This document shows, in pieces, positions 43,188-53,330 of a stretch of DNA of 64,000 bases. The notes under the pieces are model-generated. The model was not told the DNA's origin. It saw only the letters and a program-made list of their open reading frames with translations, and did not search any database. Origin of the DNA: Palaemon carinicauda (taxonomy: Eukaryota; Arthropoda; Malacostraca; Decapoda; Palaemonidae); assembly GCF_036898095.1 (NCBI RefSeq), contig NC_090746.1:47413853-47477852 (forward strand), written 5' to 3'. Each line of letters begins with the position of its first letter. The first letter of the stretch is position 1. A program made the position numbers and the translations under genes.

Positions 43188-43385
43188 CAGGTTCAGGTTC
43201 AGGTTCCGGGGTGAGGCATAGCCTTTGCAACGGCGCCTCTAACGCTTATCTTCTTGTACTGTTTTGTCTTTTCTTCCACATTATGTTCAATACGTCTTTT
43301 TTCTTTTCTATATTTGTTTCACTAAATAAAAATAATCCTACTATTTTCTTTGGGTCTTCCTCGTATGGTTGTTGTAGCTCAATTA

Positions 43386-44456
43386 CCGTATTTCCCGTGT
43401 CATAAGACGCTACAAGTGGTAAGACGCACCCTCAAATTAGCAAGGCAGTTTTAGAAAAAAAAAATTAGGATTGTAAAAATTTCCTAGCACATATCCCTAG
43501 TCAGCGACTCTAGCGTGATTATTGTCTTGCACAGTAACTTTTTTTTATTTTTGGTGAATTATGAAATGTTCAAGTTAATATTGATTAGCTATATGCCAAT
43601 TATCCCAATTTTATTACATATTCATATAAGAAACCACTAAAGCAGTCTTAGTTTCCACCACAACTACACGTTAAGTCAGAGTGTTTGGTGTTTCAAGTGT
43701 TGTTCACATGAAAGCAGCGTTACCAAAGGTGCATAAAATTTTGTTAAAGAAGTAAAATTCTAGTACTATTTCTAAAATTCCTCATATAGCCTAGAAATTT
43801 TCACACACAAAATGTAATTATTGATTAAAGAAATCTAGACATTCTTTTAGGTGGAATAATTTTGCTACTGTTTATGTGTTTCTAGGTCTAGTTACATTTC
43901 TTCAAATTGGTAACACTGCAATCAACAAACAAGTTTTTTCTAAGGTCGTATTCAGCAAACGTCTGTTTGTATTATTTTGTAACTCAGGCAACAAAATCAT
44001 TATCAATATATTGCTTTATTAGAAAATATCAACAAAATATGAGAAAATAGATATCTATTTTCTCATATTTTGTTGTGATATTTTATATAATGTATAAACA
44101 ACTATGTCATAGCGTCGTCTGCTCCGAGACCATTAATTGGCATGTTTGCTTGTAGAAGGGGGTTAGCGAGTCATCAGCTGATTACAAAAGAAAAATAAAT
44201 AAAAAAAGAAAAAAATTGCTACTGTACTTCATGAAAGGAAGTGCAATATAAAAATAAATGAATTTATTACACAGGAATGATAATTTTATGGTTATATTGT
44301 ATCTCTCGTCAGTTTGAGTACTTGTATGTCAATAGATGGATGTTTGAAGGGTGTCAAACTCCCTAATACAACTTTTTCTCAAGTGTTAAGACGCAGGGTG
44401 ATTTTGGGGGTCAATTTTCGTGAAAAAAAGTGCGTCTTATCACACGGAAAATACGG
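43386..44456. mobile_element. Non-autonomous TIR DNA transposon nested in the LINE
   Basis: 1,071 bp flanked by TA on both sides (43384-43385 and 44457-44458). The ends are inverted: left CCGTATTTCCCGTGTCATAAGACGC, right (reverse complement) CCGTATTTTCCGTGTGATAAGACGC, two mismatches in 25. Subterminal AAGACGCA-type motifs recur near both ends. No transposase ORF. The TA target duplication fits Tc1/mariner-like elements but also some other superfamilies, so I leave it unassigned. The interior is AT-rich. Confidence 0.85.
44030..44075. repeat. 46 bp perfect palindrome inside the DNA transposon
   Basis: 23 bases starting CAACAAAATATGAGAAAA and ending AGAT are followed at once by their exact reverse complement; there is no spacer. 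It could extrude as a cruciform. Confidence 0.95.
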
Positions 44457-46559
44457 TACTTTATTCCTTTCTTTTCTATATTCCTGGCAAAATAACAAAA
44501 AATGTATCAAATCTTCCTCCTCATTTTCACAAAAATTACAGTTTACATTCCCTCCATTGTGTCTATTTACAATATCTAGTTTTAACGTATTAGTTCTTGC
44601 TCTAAAAAATATCACTGAAGCAAATGTATTGTCATAAATTAACTCTTCTTTAATTTCTTTCTTCCACGTTCTATATATTTCTAGGCTCACTTTACTTTCT
44701 ATTTCTTCTTTCCACTTTTCAGTATCCCACTTTCTGGTTTCCGTTTTTATTTCTGCCTTGTTCATTCTTCTTATTTGTCTTATACCTAAACTTAATTCTT
44801 CCAAATACTTTGCAGGTTGTTTCCACCATCTTCCTTCTTTTTCTTGAATATCCTGGATAATTATTTTCAGTATTTCCTTCTTTCCATTCAGGGTACGATT
44901 TAAGTACTGCAGCTTCCCATCCATCACCCTTGTTTTCATAGAAGATGCACATATCTCCCCTCTTAGAGCAGTATTAGCTGTGCTTTTAGTGGCACCTAAA
45001 ATCTTCCTATATACCCCATTCTCTATTCTTTGTAGTTTCTCTATTTCAGTTTCTGTTAGATTTATAACATTTGTTCCATACAAAATAGATGGTAAAGCAA
45101 TACTTTTCCAGAACGTTTTTCCTATCATCACTTTATTGCAACTTTTCTCTATAACTGAATATGCTATATTAGCTAATTTTTGTGCCTTTTCTATCATTAC
45201 CCTTTTCTGAGTTTTAAATATATTCCTACTATTGTCTAGCTTTATTCCTAAGTATGTCAAACTTTCTACTACTTTGATTCCCTCTATGTTATCTGGCTTT
45301 TCTTTCATATTGTAAATCATAATATTACTCTTCTCTTTATTAATTTCCAACCCACATTTTTTACTAGTTTCTACTAATATCTGAATGTTACGCTTAGCAT
45401 TATGTATATCCTGTGCAATTATCAAGGCATCATCTGCAAAAAATAATGATTCTATCTTTATTAACTGATTTCTGAAACCGTTTCCTTCCTCTTCTATTTT
45501 CTTCATGATAATATACGTAATCAGTTTAAAAAGTGAAGTTGATCCTGTGCAACCTTGTTTAATTCCACTTGTAACTTCCATTTCTTGTTCTATACCTTCT
45601 CCTAAGTCAATGCCCGTAGTATCTCCTTGATAAATATTTGCAATTGCACTTATGATTTTGGTGTTAATTTTATATTCTTTTAAAACTTCTATTAATACCT
45701 CCCTTTTTACCGAGTCAAATGCTTTGCTAAAATCTATCGCAGTTACTATTAGAGGTTTCTTGTTACTATAGCTCTCTTCCACACAATACTGTAATATAAA
45801 GATATTGTCCTCTATCCTGCCTCCACCTGTAAATCCTGCTTGACATTCATTGTCATCTTCATTCGTTCTTATGTGGTTTTCTATTTCCTCTTTCACCATC
45901 ATCATGAATATTTTATAAGAAATATTTAATAGAGCTATGGGTCTTAAGTCTTTTGCCATTGGCCTTCTTTTCTTTTCAATCATCTTTGTTCTTGACTTCT
46001 TCCACATATTTGGTTTTTCTTTTTCGTCCAACTCATTTTGATAACATTTCTGTAAGGTTTCAAGACATATTTTGCTTTTTCCTACTTCCGCTGCTTCAGC
46101 CACTTCTCCTCTTCCCCCTCTCCTCTTGCCGACACTGCTGCCTCTCTTTTTTTGGATTTTCTATTTTCAATTTATCTTCCTTTTTTTTTTTTTTTTTTTT
46201 TTTTGCTGGTGCTGCTGCTTCAGCCACTTCTCCTCCTTCTCCTTCTCCTCTTGCTGCTACTGCTGCCCCATTTTTTTTTCATTTTTTTTCTTTCTTTTTT
46301 TTCTGCTACTTCCGCTGCTTCAGCCGCTTCTCCTCTTTCCCCCTCTTCTCTTGCCGCCACTGCTGCCTGTTTTTTTTTTTGGATTTTCTATTTTCTATTT
46401 ATCTTTCTTTTTTTTTTTTTTTGCTGGTGCTGCTGCTTCAGCCACTTCCCAACCTTCTCCTCTTGCTGCTACTGCTGCCCCTGCTTTTTTTTTTTTTTTT
46501 TCTGGTACTGCCGCTGCTTCAGCCACTTCTCCTTCTCCTCCTCTTGCTGCTACTGCTGC

Positions 46560-46590
<31 letters not shown>

Positions 46591-46708
46591 CCTGTTACTT
46601 TTATTTTTTTTCTGCTATTGCTGTTGCTTCAGCCACTTCCCCTCCTTCTCCTTCTCCTCTTGCTGCCACTGCTGCCTCTCTTTTTTTGGATTTTTTATTT
46701 TCAATTTT

Positions 46709-46743
<35 letters not shown>

Positions 46744-47499
46744 CTGCTGCTGCTTCAGCCACTTCTCCTCCTTCTCCTCTTGCTGCTACTGCTGCCCCTT
46801 TTTTAATTTATGTATTTAATTATTTTTTTTCTTTTTTTCTGCTACTACTGCAACTGCTGCCTCTCTTTTTTTGGATTTTCTGTTTTAAAATATTTTTTTC
46901 GCTGGTGCTGCTGCTTCAGCCACTTCTCCTCCTTCTCCTTCTCCTCTTGCTGCTACTGCTGCCCTTTCTTTTTTTCTGCTACTGCCGCTGCTTCAGGCAT
47001 TTCTCCTCTTTCCCCCTCTCCTTTTTCTCCCACTGCTGCCTCTCTTTTTTTAGATTTTCTGTTTTCAATTTATTTTTATTTTTTTTTTTTCGCTGGTGCT
47101 GCGGCTTCAGCCACTTCTCCTCCTTCTCCTTCTCCTCTTGTTGCTACTGTTGCCCCTTTTTTTTTTTTTTTTTTTTCCGCTACTGCCCCTGCTTCAGCCA
47201 CTTCTCCTCTTTCCCCCTCTCCTTTTGCTGCCACTGCTGCCTCTCTTTTTTTGGATTTTCTGTTTTCAATTAATTTTTATTTTTTTTTTTCGCTGGTGCT
47301 GCGGCTTCAGCCACTTCTCCTCCTTCTCCTTCTCCTCTTGTTGCTACTGTTGCCCCTTTTTTTTTTTTTTTCCGCTACTGCCCCTGCTTCAGCCACTTCT
47401 CCTCTTTCCCCCTCTCCTTTTGCTGCCACTGCCGCCTCTCTTTTTTTGGATTTTCTGTTTTCAATTTTTTTTCTTTTTTTTTTCGCTGGTGCTGCGGCT

Positions 47500-50400
47500 T
47501 CAGCCACTTCTCCTCCTTCTCCTTCTCCTCTTGCTGCTACTGCTGCCCCTTTTTTTTTCTTCTACTGCCGCTGCTTCAGCCACTTCTCCTCTTTCCCCCT
47601 CTCCTCTTGCTGCCACAGCTGCCTCTCTTTTTTTGGATTTTCTGTTTTCAATTTTTTTTCTCTTTTTTTTTTCGCTGGTGCTACTGCTTCAGCCACTTCT
47701 CCTCCTTCTCCTTCTCCTCTTGCTGCTACTGCTGCCCCTTTTTTTTTTTTTTTTTTTTTCTGCTACGGCTGCTTCTTCAGCCACTTCTCCTCTTTCCCCC
47801 ACTCCTCTTGCTGCCACTGCTGCCTCTCTTTTTTTGGATTTTCTGTTTTCAATTTTTTTCCCTTTTTTTTTTCGCTGGTGCTGCTGCTTCAGCCACTTCT
47901 CCTCCTTCTCCTTCTCCTCTTGCTGCTACTGCTACCCCTTTTTTTTTCTTCTACTGCCGCTGCTTCAGCCACTTCTCCTCTTTCCCCCTCTCCTCTTGCT
48001 GCCACAGCTGCCTCTCTTTTTTTGGATTTTCTGTTTTCAATTTTTTTCCCTTTTTTTTTTCGCTGGTGCTGCTGCTTCAGCCACTTCTCCTCCTTCTCCT
48101 TCTCCTCTTGCTGCTACTGCTGCCCCTTTTTTTTTCTTCTACTGCCGCTGCTTCAGCCACTTCTCCTCCTTCTCCTTCTCCTCTTGCTGCTACTGCTGCC
48201 CCTTTTTTTTTTTTTTCTGCTACGGCTGCTTCTTCAGCCACTTCTCCTCTTTCCCCCACTCCTCTTGCTGCCACTGCTGCCTCTCTTTTTTTGGATTTTC
48301 TGTTTTCAATTTTTTTCCCTTTTTTTTTTCGCTGGTGCTGCTGCTTCAGCCACTTCTCCTCCTTCTCCTTCTCCTCTTGCTGCTACTGCTGCCCCCCCCC
48401 CCCTTTTTTTCTGCTACGGCCGCTGCTTCAGCCACTTCTCCTCTTTCCCCCACTCCTCTTGCTGCCACTGCTGCCTCTCTTTTTTTGGATTTTCTGTTTT
48501 CAATTTTTTTCCCTTTTTTTTCGCTGGTGCTGCTGCTTCAGCCACTTCTCCTCCTTCTCCTTCTCCTCTTGCTGCTACTGCTGCCCCTTTTTTTTTCTTC
48601 TACTGCCGCTGCTTCAGCCACTTCTCCTCTTTCCCCCTCTCCTCTTGCTGCCACAGCTACCTCTCTTTTTTTGGATTTTCTGTTTTCAATTTTTTTTCTC
48701 TTTTTTTTTCGCTGGTGCTACTGCTTCAGCCACTTCTCCTCCTTCTCCTTCTCCTCTTGCTGCTACTGCTGCCCCTTTTTTTTTTTTTTTTCTGCTACGG
48801 CTGCTTCTTCAGCCACTTCTCCTCTTTCCCCCACTCCTCTTGCTGCCACTGCTGCCTCTCTTTTTTTGGATTTTCTGTTTTCAATTTTTTTTATCTTTTT
48901 TTTCTTTTCGCTGTTGCTGCTGCTTCAGCCACTTCTCCTCCTTCTCCTTCTCCTCTTACTGCTACTGCTGCCCCCTTTTTTTTCTGCTATTGCCCCTGCT
49001 TCAGCCACTTCTCCTCTTTCCCCCTCTCCTCTTGCTGCCACAGCTGCCTCTCTTTTTTTGGATTTTCTGTTTTCAATTTTTTTTCTCTTTTTTTTTCGCT
49101 GGTGCTACTGCTTCAGCCACTTCTCCTCCTTCTCCTTCTCCTCTTGCTGCTACTGCTGCCCCCTTTTTTTTTTTTTTTTTCTGCTACGGCTGCTTCTTCA
49201 GCCACTTCTCCTCTTTCCCCCACTCCTCTTGCTGCCACTGCTGCCTCTCTTTTTTTGGATTTTCTGTTTTCAATTTTTTTCCCTTTTTTTTTCGCTGGTG
49301 CTGCTGCTTCAGCCACTTCTCCTCCTTCTCCTTCTCCTCTTGCTGCTACTGCTGCCCCCCCCCCCCTTTTTTTCTGCTACGGCCGCTGCTTCAGCCACTT
49401 CTCCTCTTTCCCCCACTCCTCTTGCTGCCACTGCTGCCTCTCTTTTTTTGGATTTTCTGTTTTCAATTTTTTTCCCTTTTTTTTTTCGCTGGTGCTGCTG
49501 CTTCAGCCACTTCTCCTCCTCCTCCTTCTCCTCTTGCTGCTACTGCTGCCCCTTTTTTTTTCTTCTACTGCCGCTGCTTCAGCCACTTCTCCTCTTTCCC
49601 CCTCTCCTCTTGCTGCCACAGCTGCCTCTCTTTTTTTGGATTTTCTGTTTTCAATTTTTTTTCTCTTTTTTTTTTCGCTGGTGCTACTGCTTCAGCCACT
49701 TCTCCTCCTTCTCCTTCTCCTCTTGCTGCTACTGCTGCCCCTTTTTTTTTTTTTTCTGCTACGGCTGCTTCTTCAGCCACTTCTCCTCTTTCCACCACTC
49801 CTCTTGCTGCCACTGCTGCCTCTCTTTTTTTGGATTTTCTGTTTTCAATTTTTTTCCCTTTTTTTTTCGCTGGTGCTGCTGCTTCAGCCACTTCTCCTTC
49901 TCCTTCTCCTCTTGCTGCTACTGCTGCCCCCCCCCCCCCCCTTTTTTCTGCTACGGCCGCTGCTTCAGCCACTTCTCCTCTTTCCCCCACTCCTCTTGCT
50001 GCCACTGCTGCCTCTCTTTTTTTTGGATTTTCTGTTTTCAATTTTTTTCCCTTTTTTTTTTCGCTGGTGCTGCTGCTTCAGCCGCTTCTCCTCCTTCTCC
50101 TTCTCCTCTTGCTGCTACTGCTGCCCCTTTTTTTTTCTTCTACTGCCGCTGCTTCAGCCACTTCTCCTCTTTCCCCCTCTCCTCTTGCTGCCACAGCTGC
50201 CTCTCTTTTTTTGGATTTTCTGTTTTCAATTTTTTTTCTCTTTTTTTTTTCGCTGGTGCTACTGCTTCAGCCACTTCTCCTCCTTCTCCTTCTCCTCTTG
50301 CTGCTACTGCTGCCCCTTTTTTTTTTTTTTTTTCTGCTACGGCTGCTTCTTCAGCCACTTCTCCTCTTTCCCCCACTCCTCTTGCTGCCACTGCTGCCTC

Positions 50401-52100
50401 TCTTTTTTTGGATTTTCTGTTTTCAATTTTTTTTATCTTTTTTTTCTTTTCGCTGTTGCTGCTGCTTCAGCCACTTCTCCTCCTTCTCCTTCTCCTCTTA
50501 CTGCTACTGCTGCCCCCTTTTTTTTCTGCTATTGCCCCTGCTTCAGCCACTTCTCCTCTTTCCCCCTCTCCTCTTGCTGCCACAGCTGCCTCTCTTTTTT
50601 TGGATTTTCTGTTTTCAATTTTTTTTCTCTTTTTTTTTTCGCTGGTGCTACTGCTTCAGCCACTTCTCCTCCTTCTCCTTCTCCTCTTGCTGCTACTGAA
50701 GCCCCCTTTTTTTTTTTTTTTCTGCTACGGCTGCTTCTTCAGCCACTTCTCCTCTTTCCCCCACTCCTCTTGCTGCCACTGCTGCCTCTCTTTTTTTGGA
50801 TTTTCTGTTTTCAATTTTTTTCCCTTTTTTTTCGCTGGTGCTGCTGCTTCAGCCACTTCTCCTCCTTCTCCTTCTCCTCTTGCTGCTACTGCTGCCCCCC
50901 CCCCTTTTTTTTCTGCTACGGCCGCTGCTTCAGCCACTTCTCCTCTTTCCCCCACTCCTCTTGCTGCCACTGCTGCCTCTCTTTTTTTGGATTTTCTGTT
51001 TTCAATTTTTTTCCCTTTTTTTTTTCGCTGGTGCTGCTGCTTCAGCCACTTCTCCTCCTCCTCCTTCTCCTCTTGCTGCTACTGCTACCCCTTTTTTTTT
51101 CTTCTACTGCCGCTGCTTCAGCCACTTCTCCTCTTTCCCCCTCTCCTCTTGCTGCCACAGCTGCCTCTCTTTTTTTGGATTTTCTGTTTTCAATTTTTTT
51201 TCTCTTTTTTTTTTTCGCTGGTGCTACTGCTTCAGCCACTTCTCCTCCTTCTCCTTCTCCTCTTGCTGCTACTGCTGCCCCTTTTTTTTTTTTTTTTCTG
51301 CTACGGCTGCTTCTTCAGCCACTTCTCCTCTTTCCCCCACTCCTCTTGCTGCCACTGCTGCCTCTCTTTTTTTGGATTTTCTGTTTTCAATTTTTTTCCC
51401 TTTTTTTTTCGCTGGTGCTGCTGCTTCAGCCACTTCTCCTTCTCCTTCTCCTCTTGCTGCTACTGCTGCCCCCCCCCCTTTTTTTTCTGCTACGGCCGCT
51501 GCTTCAGCCACTTCTCCTCTTTCCCCCACTCCTCTTGCTGCCACTGCTGCCTCTCTTTTTTTGGATTTTCTGTTTTCAATTTTTTTCCCTTTTTTTTTTT
51601 CGCTGGTGCTGCTGCTTCAGCCACTTCTCCTCCTTCTCCTTCTCCTCTTGCTGCTACTGCTGCCCCTTTTTTTTTCTTCTACTGCCGCTGCTTCAGCCAC
51701 TTCTCCTCTTTCCCCCTCTCCTCTTGCTGCCACAGCTGCCTCTCTTTTTTTGGATTTTCTGTTTTCAATTTTTTTTCTCTTTTTTTTTTCGCTGGTGCTA
51801 CTGCTTCAGCCACTTCTCCTCCTTCTCCTTCTCCTCTTGCTGCTACTGCTGCCCCTTTTTTTTTTTTTTTTTCTGCTACGGCTGCTTCTTCAGCCACTTC
51901 TCCTCTTTCCCCCACTCCTCTTGCTGCCACTGCTGCCTCTCTTTTTTTGGATTTTCTGTTTTCAATTTTTTTTATCTTTTTTTTCTTTTCGCTGTTGCTG
52001 CTGCTTCAGCCACTTCTCCTCCTTCTCCTTCTCCTCTTACTGCTACTGCTGCCCCCTTTTTTTTCTGCTATTGCCCCTGCTTCAGCCACTTCTCCTCTTT
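47500..52100. repeat. Higher-order repeat, period about 1.54 kb, about three copies
   Basis: The monomer carrying TCTTACTGCTACTGC (instead of TCTTGCTG) occurs near 48955, 50497 and 52035, spacing about 1,540. Poly-C-bearing monomers occur at 48392, 49355, 49927, 50895 and 51479, which pair with spacings of 1,535-1,552. Several monomers were therefore amplified together. Confidence 0.8.
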
Positions 52101-52608
52101 CCCCCTCTCCTCTTGCTGCCACAGCTGCCTCTCTTTTTTTTTATTTTCTGTTTTCAAATTTTTTTCTATTTTTTTTCGCTGGTGCTGCTGCTTCAGCCAC
52201 TTTTCCTTCGCCTTCTCCTCTTGCTGCTACTGCTGCCCCCTTTTTTTTTTCTGCTACTGCCGCTGCTTCAGCCACTTCTCCTCTTTCCCCCTCTCCTCTT
52301 GCTGCCACTGCTGCCTCTCTTTTTTTAGATTTTCCTTTTTTCATTTTTTTTTTCTCTTCTTTTTTTCGCTGGTGCTGCTGCTTCAGCCACTTCTCCTCCT
52401 TCTCCTTCTCCTCTTGCTGCTGCCCCCTTTTTTTTTTTTTTTTTTTTCTGCTATTTCTGATGCTTCAGCTACTTCTCCTCTTTCCCCCTCTCCTTTTGCT
52501 GCCACTGCTTCCTCTCTTTTTTTGGATTCTCTGTTTTCATTTTTTTTTCGCTGGTGCTGCTGCTTCAGCCAGTTATCCTCCTTCTTCTCCTCCTGCTGCT
52601 ACTGCTGC

Positions 52609-52641
<33 letters not shown>

Positions 52642-52728
52642 CTTTTTTTTTTCGCTGGTGCCGCTGCTTCAGCCACTTCTCCTCCTTCTCCTTCTCCTTT
52701 TGCTGCCACAGCAGCCTCTCTCTCTTTT

Positions 52729-53330
52729 TTTTAATTTATTTATTTATTTTTTCTTTCTTTTTTTCCTGCTACTGCTGCTGCTTCAGCCACTTTTCCTCCT
52801 TCTCCTTCTCCTCTTGCTGCTACTGCTGCCACTTTTTTTTTTCTTTCTGCTACTGCCGCTGCCTCAGCCACTTCTCCTCTTTCCCCCTCTCCTCTTGCTG
52901 CCACAGCGGCCTCTCTCTTTTTTTTTTAATTTATTTATTTATTTTTTTCTTTCTTTTTTTCCTGCTACTGCTGCTGCTTCAGCCACTTTTCCTCCTTCTC
53001 CTTCTCCTCTTGCTGCTACTGCTGCCACTTTTTTTTTTCTTTCTGCTACTGCCGCTGCCTCAGCCACTTCTCCTCTTTCCCCCTCTCCTCTTGCTGCCAC
53101 AGCGGCCTCTCTCTTTTTTTTTTAATTTATTTATTTATTTTTTTCTTTCTTTTTTTCCTGCTACTGCTGCTGCTTCAGCCACTTTTCCTCCTTCTCCTTC
53201 TCCTCTTGCTGCTACTGCTGCCACTTTCTTTTTTTTTTTCTGCTACTGCCGCTGCCTCAGCCACTTCTCCTCTTTCCCCTCTCTCCTCTTGCTGCCACAG
53301 CGGCCTCTCTCTTTTTTTTTAATTTGTTTA
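52729..53330. repeat. Sub-array of about 196 bp with TTTAATTTATTTATTTATT spacer
   Basis: A dimer containing GCCTCAGCCACTTCTCC and GCCACAGCGGCCTCTCTC followed by an A/T spacer repeats about three times (spacers near 52729, 52927, 53122 and 53320). Nearly identical copies imply recent local amplification. Confidence 0.8.

Larger units (their letters stand above)
43188..46081 (-). mobile_element. 5'-truncated non-LTR retrotransposon (LINE), interrupted
   Basis: Inserted in the satellite; CTACT at 43183-43187 and again at 46082-46086 is a possible 5 bp target-site duplication. On the minus strand it starts abruptly inside the reverse transcriptase region and has no endonuclease domain. It ends in a three-copy AACCTG tail (+ strand CAGGTT from 43188), a microsatellite-type LINE 3' end instead of poly(A). 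A DNA transposon (43386-44456) splits its 3' coding region. Clade not assigned. Confidence 0.8.
43246..46081 (-). pseudogene. LINE reverse transcriptase, 5'-truncated and split by a DNA transposon
   Basis: Coding parts on the minus strand are 46081 to 44457 and 43385 to 43246 (TAA at 43246-43248). The RT core is clear: the LRPIALLN motif, DFSKAFDSV, SGIKQGC and the catalytic FADDALI, followed by a thumb region. A C-terminal CNFC...H...C zinc-binding motif comes just before the interruption. The uninterrupted ORF call (44379-46103) is misleading at both ends: its first ~8 residues are translated satellite, and its last ~25 come from the terminal repeat of the inserted transposon. Past the transposon the frame reopens for about 45 codons. 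Confidence 0.85.
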
